Of a stretch of 64,000 bases of DNA, positions 1-7,276 are shown one piece after another. The stretch comes from RUG11247 sp045649485. GTDB taxonomy: Bacteria; Bacillota; Clostridia; Christensenellales; Aristaeellaceae. Every line of letters starts with the position of its first letter. Positions within the stretch are counted from its first letter, which is position 1. The DNA is taken from contig JAZRPZ010000073.1 in NCBI GenBank assembly GCA_045649485.1, positions 62,001 through 126,000 on the forward strand, in the 5' to 3' direction. The translations under genes and the position numbers were made by a program. The notes beneath the pieces are model-generated. The model was not told where the DNA came from and made no database searches. It worked only from the letters and a program-made list of their open reading frames with translations.

Positions 1-764
1 GTATCGTATCTGATCACAGCAAACAAATGCTCATTGCGCAGTATCAGGTCATTTACCGAAGCAAACAAAAGTTTTCCGTATGCATCAATAATACCGTAAC
101 CGTCATCCGTAGCAATAACAGCCATGCCATTAGCAAAACCACCTGCGTATACAAAGGACGGCTTTATTGCCCAGGACGCTTCCGTGTCTATATAACCGTA
201 AAGCCCGGTTTCATCATCATAAAGCGGCATCAGCATTTCGGAATACTCCGAAAAATCATTCATTGTCTTTATTCCTGTACCGAATGAAACTCCGTCAGGC
301 CAGAGTATAGTCAGCACATCGCTTATATCATCATATCTGTTTCCGGTCACAGCAAGTAATCTTCCGCTGCCAATGTATTTTAGTGCCGAGAACTCATAAT
401 TATTATATATCCCGTTTTCCGTTATATAGCGGTATATTCCATTTTCACAAACTACATAACCTTCGCCGGCAGCCCAAACACCGTTATATATAAAATCAGT
501 CATTTGGTTTCCGTCAGCATCAAGCAGGGCATAGTGGATCACTCCGCTTGAATATATACCTGCAGCATATCCGCTGACATCGCCGTAGTCGTTGCGCATC
601 ACATATATCCTGTCATATATACCGGAAGAGATGATCACTTCATACTTATCGTCAATCACAGTGCAGCCGCTTGAAAAGTTGACAGCATACACCTCAGCCA
701 GCGCACAATCTGTCATCGATATCAATGCAATAAGTGCGGCAAGCAGGGGAATAAACCTTCTCAA
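1..764 (-). CDS. Secreted WG-repeat-like protein, 3' end cut off by window edge
   Basis: The minus frame is open from a TTG at 764 to the window edge (254 codons). An AGGTGAG ribosome site lies 6 nt upstream of the TTG. The first 24 residues form a signal peptide (basic start, hydrophobic core, ending ALA). The rest is rich in Gly, Tyr and Asp and carries repeats of the form GLYGYID...A...F..A..FANGMAVI (about residues 195-230), like the WG/KWG beta repeats of surface proteins. No catalytic motif is visible. It is probably an extracellular binding or envelope protein; the repeat family is assigned by eye and the C-terminus is missing. Confidence 0.6.
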   Translation of the reverse strand, partial: MRRFIPLLAALIALISMTDCALAEVYAVNFSSGCTVIDDKYEVIISSGIYDRIYVMRNDYGDVSGYAAGIYSSGVIHYALLDADGNQMTDFIYNGVWAAGEGYVVCENGIYRYITENGIYNNYEFSALKYIGSGRLLAVTGNRYDDISDVLTILWPDGVSFGTGIKTMNDFSEYSEMLMPLYDDETGLYGYIDTEASWAIKPSFVYAGGFANGMAVIATDDGYGIIDAYGKLLFASVNDLILRNEHLFAVIRYD

Positions 765-791
765 AAAATCTCACCTCTTTCGTGCAATACC

Positions 792-820
792 ATTATATCA
801 TGTAAACATATAATTTACAA
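792..820 (-). promoter_or_regulatory. Sigma-A-type promoter for the WG-repeat gene
   Basis: Minus-strand TTGTAA (815-820) and TATAAT (792-797) are separated by exactly 17 bp and sit about 28 bp upstream of the TTG start at 764. Confidence 0.65.
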
Positions 821-840
821 AAGAAATTTTCAAAAAACTA

Positions 841-869
841 TAGACAAATCGAGGAAGTAGTGCTATAAT
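841..869 (+). promoter_or_regulatory. Promoter of the tRNA array
   Basis: TAGACA (841-846), a 17-bp spacer and TATAAT (864-869). The predicted start near 876 is about 40 nt upstream of tRNA-Arg. Confidence 0.65.
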
Positions 870-916
870 CTAAAACTGTCGGCGGGATAAAAACTCAGTC
901 GCTCACATGTTAGCTT

Positions 917-993
<77 letters not shown>

Positions 994-1001
994 ATATGTA
1001 T

Positions 1002-1079
1002 GGTGGGTATAGCTCAGTTGGTTAGAGTGTCAGGTTGTGGCCCTGAAGGTCGTGGGTTCGAATCCCACTACCCACCCCA
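1002..1079 (+). tRNA. tRNA-His (GTG)
   Basis: Acceptor GTGGGTA pairs with TACCCAC. The extra 5' G at 1002 faces C at 1076, the tRNA-His signature. Anticodon loop TTGTGGC gives GTG, and CCA is encoded. It lies 8 nt after tRNA-Arg. Confidence 0.95.
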
Positions 1080-1089
1080 TAAAGCGCAA

Positions 1090-1122
1090 TGCGGCCGCCA
1101 TTGATGGCGGTCGCATTTTTTT
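1090..1122 (+). terminator. Intrinsic terminator inside the tRNA cluster
   Basis: A GC-rich stem (1090-1101 with 1105-1115, one G-T pair) is followed by seven T residues. It sits between tRNA-His and tRNA-Gln, so the second pair may be transcribed at a different level. Confidence 0.8.
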
Positions 1123-1166
1123 CCGAAGAACGCAACCCCGAACGCCGAAACATCACGTGGTAACGA

Positions 1167-1241
1167 TGGGGCGTAGCCAAGCGGTAAGGCACGAGACTTT
1201 GACTCTTGCATGCGCAGGTTCGACCCCTGCCGCCCCAGCCA
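1167..1241 (+). tRNA. tRNA-Gln (TTG)
   Basis: Acceptor TGGGGCG pairs with CGCCCCA. Anticodon loop CTTTGAC gives TTG, and CCA is encoded at 1239-1241. tRNA-Lys begins 3 nt later. Confidence 0.93.
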
Positions 1242-1244
1242 TAT

Positions 1245-1317
1245 GACCCATTAGCTCAGTCGGTAGAGCACCTGACTTTTAATCAGGGTGTCCCGGGTTC
1301 GAATCCCGGATGGGTCA
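1245..1317 (+). tRNA. tRNA-Lys (TTT), CCA not encoded
   Basis: Acceptor GACCCAT pairs with ATGGGTC. Anticodon loop CTTTTAA gives TTT and the discriminator is A1317. The next bases are CTT, so unlike its three neighbours this tRNA needs CCA added by nucleotidyltransferase. Confidence 0.93.
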
Positions 1318-1325
1318 CTTTGATA

Positions 1326-1365
1326 AAGCCTTGAAATCATTGAGATTTCAAGGCTTTTTATTTTT
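1326..1365 (+). terminator. Intrinsic terminator of the tRNA cluster
   Basis: A 13-bp stem (AAGCCTTGAAATC, 1326-1338, with its complement at 1344-1356) is followed by a T-rich run to 1365. Confidence 0.9.
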
Positions 1366-1558
1366 CCCGAATGGCATAGGAGAACCTGTTTCTGCAACTT
1401 TTGTGCAACTTTTTTGAAAACACCATCGCTTTTTCAGCAGCAATCCGCTTCGCAAAAACCATCAAATGTGTTTAAATACGCAATGTAGTCTCTATCCTGG
1501 TATCAGCTACGATCTTGGATGCAGCGAAGTGCAACACGCAAAACAGATCACCCGAACT
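1358..1558 (-). pseudogene. Decayed C-terminal tail of a tyrosine integrase
   Basis: One minus frame of 67 codons reads ...RIETTLRI, a stop, then THLMVF...AAEKAM, ending in TAA at 1358. Phage and ICE tyrosine recombinases typically end in a motif of the form (I/L)xTTLxIYTHL, where Y is the catalytic tyrosine. Here that codon is TAA (1472-1474), a single base from TAC/TAT. The LGHS box upstream is not recognisable and the frame is closed by another stop further upstream. The family is inferred from the motif alone; position directly after a tRNA array is the usual place for an integrated element. Confidence 0.5.
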
Positions 1559-1597
1559 TCAGGGTTTCTTTATTATTTGAATAAACCGCATTTGCTA

Positions 1598-1626
1598 TTG
1601 TAAATAATCGAAAAAACATTTATAAT
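1598..1626 (+). promoter_or_regulatory. Promoter for the GNAT-arabinofuranosidase operon
   Basis: TTGTAA (1598-1603), 17 bp, TATAAT (1621-1626), 26 bp upstream of the ATG at 1653. Confidence 0.65.
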
Positions 1627-1652
1627 TTCATTATAGTCGGGAGTGATAATCA

Positions 1653-2093
1653 ATGATCAATTTCAGAAAGATCGATGAAGATAATTTTTCAATCATCATA
1701 AAAATGAAAAACCCCGATGCTTCGAAGTATGTTGCAGAAAACGTATATTCGCTTGCACAGGCATGGCTTTATCACGAAAACGGTGATGTTTTTCCTTTCG
1801 CCATTTATAATGACAATGATCCCGTCGGCTTCATGATGCTCGAAGAGGATACCGAAGAAAATAAGCTGATGCTGTGGCGAATAATGTTTCCTCCCGAGAA
1901 CTGCAGAAAAGGCTACGGAACCGCTGCAGTAAAACTGCTTATAGATCTCGCCCGAGCATCCAATAAATATGAAGGACTATACCTGGACTGCAATGAAGAA
2001 AACACAGCAGCGATGGGACTTTATACCAAACTTGGTTTTGCACCCACCGGTGATATAAATCACGGTGATATCGAAATGAAATATATATTCTGA
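1653..2093 (+). CDS. GNAT acetyltransferase, BltD/PaiA-like
   Basis: This 146-aa protein has the GNAT fold layout: a VGFMMLEE strand near residue 58, the acetyl-CoA loop as CRKGYGTAAV near residue 85, and the C-terminal AAMGLYTKLGF motif near residue 118. Length and motif order resemble Bacillus BltD and other spermine/spermidine acetyltransferases, so polyamine acetylation is possible but not shown. GGGAG precedes the ATG. The arabinofuranosidase follows after 17 bp, so the two are probably co-transcribed, although their functions look unrelated. Confidence 0.75.
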   Translation: MINFRKIDEDNFSIIIKMKNPDASKYVAENVYSLAQAWLYHENGDVFPFAIYNDNDPVGFMMLEEDTEENKLMLWRIMFPPENCRKGYGTAAVKLLIDLARASNKYEGLYLDCNEENTAAMGLYTKLGFAPTGDINHGDIEMKYIF

Positions 2094-2110
2094 TATTCAG
2101 GAGGCACTTC

Positions 2111-3619
2111 ATGTACAAGGCATATATCGATCTTAAGAATTCCAAGGGAACCATCAGCCCGAATCTGTACGGACATTTTTCAGAGCATATCGGCGGCGTA
2201 TTCTATGACGGACTGTGGGTAGGAGAGGACAGCCCCATAGAAAATATCCGCGGCTTCAGAAAAGCTCTCGTAGAAAGCTTCAAGAAGATCAATCCTCCCG
2301 TACTCCGCTGGCCGGGCGGATGCTTTGCCGAGACTTATGACTGGCGTGACGGTATAGGCCCCCGCAGCGAGCGTCCCACTCGTGTCAACTGGTGGTACTA
2401 TATGGACGGACGCCTCGAATCGAACGAAGTAGGAACCCATGAATTCATGGATTTCTGCAGCATGGTAGGCGCAGAGCCCTATGTTGCCGCAAATATGACT
2501 TCGACTACGCCTCAGAACATCCGCAACTGGATAGAATACTGCAATTTCCCGGAGGGCACCACCACTCTTGCCAAAGAACGTGCTGCAAACGGTTCCGAGA
2601 AGCCTTTTAACGTAAAATACTGGGGCATCGGCAACGAAAACTGGGGTGGCGGCGGTCAGATGACACCCGAGACCTGCGCAGACGAATATCTTCGTTATAC
2701 TACAGTCTGCAAGCCCGTCGATAATCAGCAGATCAAATTCATCATGTGCGGCGCAAATGCCACCGATTACAGCTGGACCCGCCGCATTATGCAGCAGTGG
2801 GCAAACCGCCCCTGGCACGAAGTACAGACCTGGGGACTCAGTCTGCATTACTATAACCACGCACTCCTCGGCAAGGGCGATGAACTTATCTTCACCAATA
2901 AAGACGAATGGGAAGACGAGATATTCCGTGCAAACCACATCGCTCATGTAATCGATTCTCACCGCGCTGCAATGGATGAATTCGACCCCGATCGCAAGGT
3001 CAAGCTGGTAGTCGACGAATGGGGCAACTGGCATAAGGACGGAACCGGTCCCAGCAACGGATACAATCTCTTCGAACAGCAGTCTTCCATGCGCGACGCT
3101 GTCGTTGCCGCTCTCGAGCTCAATATTTTCAACGACCGCTGCGATATCATCGGCATGGCCAACCTCGCTCAGCTTTGCAATAATCTGCATTCTCTGTATC
3201 TGGCCGCCGATGAAAACTTCGTCGAAACTACGAATTATCATGTATTCGACATGTATAAGGGCCATCAGGGAGGCGTACAGCATCCCGTTGCACTGCACTG
3301 CGGCAAGCTGAATCGCGAAGGCTTCGACGAACTCAACGATATATCTGTATCCGCATCCGTAAAAGACGGCATCATGACCATCACTTTCGCAAATCTTGAT
3401 GTTGAAAATGCTCACGACATAGCCATCGAAGGTCTTGGCGGAAAAATAGCAGGTAATGCAGAACTGGCCGTGCTTGCTCACGAAGATCCCAATACCTGCA
3501 ACACTTTCGAAAATCCCACCGCAGTCATTCCCGCCATCAGCAACATTACCGTCGATGAAAACACTGTCATTCATCTGCCCGCTGCCTCCGTTGCAGCGCT
3601 GACCATCAAGCTGAGCTGA
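2111..3619 (+). CDS. Intracellular alpha-L-arabinofuranosidase, GH51
   Basis: This 502-aa retaining glycosidase removes terminal arabinofuranose from arabinan or arabinoxylan oligosaccharides. The GH51 hallmarks are RWPGGCF (residues 66-72), GNEN with acid/base Glu176, and VDEWG with nucleophile Glu303, followed by a C-terminal beta domain. There is no signal peptide, so it acts on imported oligosaccharides in the cytoplasm. AGGAGG lies 6 nt before the ATG. A second, clearly diverged GH51 paralogue is at 31733-33250; differing substrate preference is inferred. DUF523 follows 8 bp downstream. Confidence 0.93.
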   Translation: MYKAYIDLKNSKGTISPNLYGHFSEHIGGVFYDGLWVGEDSPIENIRGFRKALVESFKKINPPVLRWPGGCFAETYDWRDGIGPRSERPTRVNWWYYMDGRLESNEVGTHEFMDFCSMVGAEPYVAANMTSTTPQNIRNWIEYCNFPEGTTTLAKERAANGSEKPFNVKYWGIGNENWGGGGQMTPETCADEYLRYTTVCKPVDNQQIKFIMCGANATDYSWTRRIMQQWANRPWHEVQTWGLSLHYYNHALLGKGDELIFTNKDEWEDEIFRANHIAHVIDSHRAAMDEFDPDRKVKLVVDEWGNWHKDGTGPSNGYNLFEQQSSMRDAVVAALELNIFNDRCDIIGMANLAQLCNNLHSLYLAADENFVETTNYHVFDMYKGHQGGVQHPVALHCGKLNREGFDELNDISVSASVKDGIMTITFANLDVENAHDIAIEGLGGKIAGNAELAVLAHEDPNTCNTFENPTAVIPAISNITVDENTVIHLPAASVAALTIKLS

Positions 3620-3627
3620 GAGATAAC

Positions 3628-4056
3628 ATGATGAAGATACTCGTCAGTGCCTGCCTGCTTGGCATTAAATGCCGTTATAACGGCGAAGAAAAGGCCAATG
3701 CGGACGTTCTGAACCTTATAGGTAAGCATACACTCATCCCTTTCTGTCCCGAGATATACGGCGGGCTGCAGACTCCAAGAGACCCTGCCGAGAAACAGGG
3801 AGATCGTGTAGTCACCTGCAACGGAAGAGACGTTACCGCCGAATACACCAAAGGAGCCTCAGAAGCCCTCAAGCTCGCCCGCATCATGGGATGTGATTGT
3901 GCACTGCTGCAGGACAGAAGCCCCTCCTGCGGCATTGGAACGATCCACAACGGACAATTCGATGGCGGATTGATAGAAGGATACGGCGTTACCGCAGCCC
4001 TTCTGAGAGACGCAGGAATGATCCTTGTACCGGCCTCAAAGGCAAATGAATTATAA
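3628..4056 (+). CDS. DUF523 family protein (YbbK-like)
   Basis: This 142-aa cytoplasmic protein matches DUF523 in length and motifs: SACLLG near the N-terminus, RYNG at 16-19, CPE..GGL.TPR at 40-51 and DRSPSCG near residue 97. The conserved cysteines suggest a metal or redox role, but the biochemical function of the family is unknown to me. It follows the GH51 gene after 8 bp and is the last gene before a strong bidirectional hairpin. The adjacent ATG at 3631 is an equally possible start. Confidence 0.85.
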   Translation: MMKILVSACLLGIKCRYNGEEKANADVLNLIGKHTLIPFCPEIYGGLQTPRDPAEKQGDRVVTCNGRDVTAEYTKGASEALKLARIMGCDCALLQDRSPSCGIGTIHNGQFDGGLIEGYGVTAALLRDAGMILVPASKANEL

Positions 4057-4060
4057 AACG

Positions 4061-4090
4061 ACGCGTGTGACTAATAGTCACACGCGTTTT
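4061..4090. terminator. Bidirectional terminator between convergent genes
   Basis: A perfect 12-bp stem (4061-4072 with 4076-4087) and a 3-nt loop, with TTTT after it on the plus side and on the minus side. It serves DUF523 and the ACT gene, whose stop codon lies inside the stem. Confidence 0.9.
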
Positions 4091-4443
4091 ATTTCGTATC
4101 CGTTTTTACAGAGCGCTTCAGCTGCCGATTCAATTCTATCTTCTTTTACAAGTATATAGTCAGTGTCATATGTAGATACACAGAAAACACTTATACCCGC
4201 ATCCCGAAGAATACCCGTTATTCCCGCAAGTATTCCCAGAAGCGAAAAATCAAGTTCTCCGCTTATCCGCATACAACGCCAGCCATCTTCACGCTTTACG
4301 GTTGCAAAATCTATCTTCTCGCTCTGACAGACTATAGATATTTCCTTATCGGTAACAGCTGTAAATACAATGCCATCTATCATACATGGCATTTTTGATA
4401 CCTTGCAGACACTGAAAACTTCAGACAGTATCTCGATCATCAT
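4078..4443 (-). CDS. ACT-domain protein
   Basis: The chosen start gives 121 aa. Two ACT-like halves are visible, the second reading LLGILAGITGILRDAGISVFCVSTYDTDYILV, the form seen in stand-alone CASTOR/ACT_7-type proteins that sense amino acids. No enzyme domain is attached. I chose the ATG at 4443 because GGAAAG lies 8 nt before it; an in-frame ATG at 4476 has no such site. It overlaps the end of the upstream thpR by 23 bp, so translation is coupled. The ligand is unknown. Confidence 0.72.
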   Translation of the reverse strand: MMIEILSEVFSVCKVSKMPCMIDGIVFTAVTDKEISIVCQSEKIDFATVKREDGWRCMRISGELDFSLLGILAGITGILRDAGISVFCVSTYDTDYILVKEDRIESAAEALCKNGYEIKRV

Positions 4444-4987
4444 ATTTTCTGCTTTCCTTTCCTGAAAACGCTTCAAAATGAACAGGTATATATTTCAGTA
4501 CATCGTCAATACGGCAGCTATGAAACAAGGTAAGTCCCATAGCCATGAATTCTTCTTTTTCCACGTGCAGCTTGCCTTTACTCTCAGTCAAATCAACCTT
4601 GCGGCCAAGTGTGATGTGGGGGACAAGAGGCTTCCTGTCATAGGGAAGCTCGCGTGTATCCAGTTCTCTCCTGAGCATCTCTGACACAGGCTGCAACAAG
4701 CCGTTACTGTCAGCAGCAATATGCAAAATTGCCTTATCAATCTTTCCGAAATAATCAGCATATGCAGTATCAACAGAAACAGGAGCAAACTGTTCACAGC
4801 AGCATTTCATAGCATCTATCGCAAGATCATGCATATTTTTATCGCATTCACCGATGTAAGCAAGCGTAATGTGATAAGAATCACCGGCCGCATATTGTCC
4901 GTTATATACGCCCATGAATTCTTCGGCTTTTTGCTTTATACGTCTTTTTATCCTGTCCGGTATGTTTATTCCTATAAAAAGTCTCAT
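4421..4987 (-). CDS. thpR: RNA 2',3'-cyclic phosphodiesterase (LigT/ThpR)
   Basis: This 2H phosphoesterase opens 2',3'-cyclic phosphates on RNA ends and, in some relatives, ligates tRNA halves. The two HxT motifs are present: HIT at residues 39-41 and HIT at 124-126, spaced as in the family. At 188 aa it is of normal length. The ATG at 4987 is preceded by GGATG 8 nt away; the frame also opens at a GTG at 4996. It is followed by the overlapping ACT gene. Confidence 0.85.
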   Translation of the reverse strand: MRLFIGINIPDRIKRRIKQKAEEFMGVYNGQYAAGDSYHITLAYIGECDKNMHDLAIDAMKCCCEQFAPVSVDTAYADYFGKIDKAILHIAADSNGLLQPVSEMLRRELDTRELPYDRKPLVPHITLGRKVDLTESKGKLHVEKEEFMAMGLTLFHSCRIDDVLKYIPVHFEAFSGKESRKYDDRDTV

Positions 4988-5028
4988 GCATATCACATCC
5001 GTATTTAAGCGTTATATTCTTATATATA

Positions 5029-5063
5029 AGAGACACGCGCCATTTTATAGGGCGCGTGTCTCT
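5029..5063 (-). terminator. Hairpin downstream of the GDPD gene
   Basis: A stem of 12-13 bp (5029-5041 with 5051-5063) lies just after the GDPD stop on the minus strand. The following minus-strand tract is only T/A-rich, so this may be a leaky terminator before thpR. Confidence 0.6.
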
Positions 5064-5067
5064 TTCT

Positions 5068-5874
5068 TTACGGCAGCGAGCGCTCGAATATAGGCATTAC
5101 GCCATTTTCCGAAAGCCTTACAGCCTCATCAGCATCAACGATGGTCCATGCAGCAAGGGGAATGCGGAAGACCTTACGATTCAACCAAAGTCCCGCGGTA
5201 TCCGATACCTTGTGATTATAAGCAACGAAATCCGGTCGCGCCACCACATTCAGAAGCAACTCAGAAAGCAAAAACGCCGCTATAGCCGATTGTCCTTTAT
5301 AATCACGTCTTCCGGTCACAAGCTGACCGCGTATCATCTCAGGCGCATATTTGCGCAACTCCGCAATACAGAAAGGATTGAAAGATTCGACAATATAATC
5401 GCCTTCATAGTCACGCAGCATATCCACTACAGCACGGGTAAGACGCTTTATATCACGACAGGTCTTTATTTCCACAAGCAGCGGAACCCTTCCGTTAACC
5501 GCCGCAAGTGTTTCTTTGAAGGAAGGGATCTTTGAGCCGTCGGTAATCAAATCAAGCTTCTTGAGTTCGCTAAGATCCATATTTCCGACAAGCTCATCCT
5601 TGCCGGTCATACGCAATGCGCTGTCATCATGAAACACAACGATTTCGCCATCTTTGGTGAACTGTACATCAAGCTCGATTCCGTAACCCGCTTCACAGGC
5701 GCGCTCAAATGCAGCAATGCTGTCTTCAGCACAATCATCAGAATGCAGACCGCGATGCGCGAATTTTACCCCTTCGTATCTGCGTGCTCTTTTCTTTCCG
5801 GCAGCAGGCATGCAGAGAAACAGCCATAGGAGGATGATTGCCGGCAAAAAGCAGGCAACGATCAGAAAAAACAT
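5068..5874 (-). CDS. Glycerophosphodiester phosphodiesterase family protein, membrane-anchored
   Basis: This 268-aa enzyme of the GDPD (UgpQ-like) TIM-barrel family hydrolyses glycerophosphodiesters. An N-terminal hydrophobic helix (residues 2-22) probably anchors it. Catalytic motifs are HRG at 40-42, ELD at 67-69 and H82. The final barrel strands (AWTIVD, near residue 243) are intact. It begins 2 bp after the MFS gene ends, so the two share an mRNA. Substrates may be phospholipid head groups or teichoic-acid pieces; this is not determined. Confidence 0.85.
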   Translation of the reverse strand: MFFLIVACFLPAIILLWLFLCMPAAGKKRARRYEGVKFAHRGLHSDDCAEDSIAAFERACEAGYGIELDVQFTKDGEIVVFHDDSALRMTGKDELVGNMDLSELKKLDLITDGSKIPSFKETLAAVNGRVPLLVEIKTCRDIKRLTRAVVDMLRDYEGDYIVESFNPFCIAELRKYAPEMIRGQLVTGRRDYKGQSAIAAFLLSELLLNVVARPDFVAYNHKVSDTAGLWLNRKVFRIPLAAWTIVDADEAVRLSENGVMPIFERSLP

Positions 5875-5876
5875 AA

Positions 5877-7259
5877 TCAGTCCTCCGTATCGAAGTTCTC
5901 GTAAGCGTTTTTAGCCTTGGCAGGTTTGGTGTCGCCATGCTTGACCAGCAACATGGTGCAGAAAGAAACAGCAACCATTATCGCAGCATAGGGGAACAGG
6001 CTGTGATAGCCGACCCTTTCAAGCAGCTGACCGGAAAGTATAGGAGTTACTATCTGACCGGCCATGGAGAACGTGTAATAATAACCGGTATACTTGCCAA
6101 CATCACCTGCACGGCTTATCTCAACAACCATGGGATAAGAGTTTACACCAATAGCTGCCCATGCAAAACCGATGGTAATGAACAGTATATAGATTACAAC
6201 GCTTATGGTCTGTACGGTTGCTGCGATTCCAAAGCAAACCGCAAGCAGCGCAACGCCAATGAGAATCATCTTCTTGCGGCCGATCTTGGCAGAAAGAGCA
6301 CCTACAGGAATATAAGAGATAACTGCGCCTACGGTAGCAATGGTAAGGCACTGAGCCGCGCCTGCGGAATCGCCCCAAACAGCAAGGAAATAACGGGAAT
6401 AAGACGTAGTGACCGCATTATAACCCATGAACCAGAAAAATACAGAAACAAGGATAAGAACAAGACTTCTGCGCATCTCGGGAGGAAGCTTTTCACCTGC
6501 ATTGACAGCAACTGCCTCTGCGGGCTCATCATCTTTCACCCTCAGCTTATTTTCTTTAATAGTGAAAAACAGCACCGCAATGCATACAAGCATAACTGCT
6601 GCGATCACATAGAACAGCACAGAATAATCATTGAATACTACAGTACCGTTTTCTCCGGCAAGATGGGAGTAGGCTTCAATGACAGATACCTCGTGGGATT
6701 TGCCGACAAACTGGATAAGCACCAGCACAATAACGCCGCCAAGCGCACCCATGAGATTGATAATGGCGTTGCCTTTGGAGCGCAGATGCTTGGGAGTAAC
6801 ATCGGGCATAAGAGCAACCGCAGGGGAACGATAGGTTCCCATGGCAAAAAGCAGTATGCCGAGAATTGCCACGAATGCTATCATGAGTTTCCTCACGTCG
6901 CCGGCAAGTACGTCCGCACTCAGTTCACCTGTGTAAACGCCTTCAACCAGCGCAGAGCCTGCTCTTATGATAGAGGGTGCTATCATAAGAGTAATGAAAA
7001 CGATCGCAGTGCCGCAAAGAATGAAAGGCATACGGCGACCTATGCGGGTATCGATTCGGTCAGAAAGTCTTCCGAACAGGGGCAGCATAAACAATGCAAG
7101 CACATTATCCAGCGACATAATGAAATTGGTAGCGCCGTCTCCCATAAGGAAGGTATCTCTGAGAACCAACGGCACAACAAATTCATACAGCTGCCAGAAT
7201 GCGGAAATGGACATAAATGCCAGACCCACCAGAGCAGTACGCTTATTATTCAGCTTCAT
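5877..7259 (-). CDS. MFS sugar transporter, SLC45/GPH-like
   Basis: This 460-aa protein has about 12 hydrophobic segments. The loop after TM2 reads GRLSDRIDTRIGRRMPFI, the signature of SLC45-type and related sucrose/glycoside symporters, and a second copy (SAKIGRKK) follows in the C-terminal half. It probably imports a di- or oligosaccharide with protons or cations; the sugar cannot be read from sequence. It starts 17 bp after the L,D-transpeptidase gene and continues into the GDPD gene, so it seems to be the middle gene of a three-gene leftward operon. Confidence 0.8.
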   Translation of the reverse strand: MKLNNKRTALVGLAFMSISAFWQLYEFVVPLVLRDTFLMGDGATNFIMSLDNVLALFMLPLFGRLSDRIDTRIGRRMPFILCGTAIVFITLMIAPSIIRAGSALVEGVYTGELSADVLAGDVRKLMIAFVAILGILLFAMGTYRSPAVALMPDVTPKHLRSKGNAIINLMGALGGVIVLVLIQFVGKSHEVSVIEAYSHLAGENGTVVFNDYSVLFYVIAAVMLVCIAVLFFTIKENKLRVKDDEPAEAVAVNAGEKLPPEMRRSLVLILVSVFFWFMGYNAVTTSYSRYFLAVWGDSAGAAQCLTIATVGAVISYIPVGALSAKIGRKKMILIGVALLAVCFGIAATVQTISVVIYILFITIGFAWAAIGVNSYPMVVEISRAGDVGKYTGYYYTFSMAGQIVTPILSGQLLERVGYHSLFPYAAIMVAVSFCTMLLVKHGDTKPAKAKNAYENFDTED

Positions 7260-7276
7260 CTCAACACACGCCTCAA

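Noticed and set aside
1393..1415. Doubled GCAACTTTT motif considered as an attachment-site core
   Set aside because: It lies inside the integrase remnant frame where it encodes a KKLHKSC-type stretch, and no second copy flanking an element was seen.
2180..3574. 464-codon open frame on the minus strand opposite the GH51 gene
   Set aside because: The plus strand encodes a clear GH51 enzyme with both catalytic Glu residues. The antisense frame has no ribosome site or family motif and results from codon bias.
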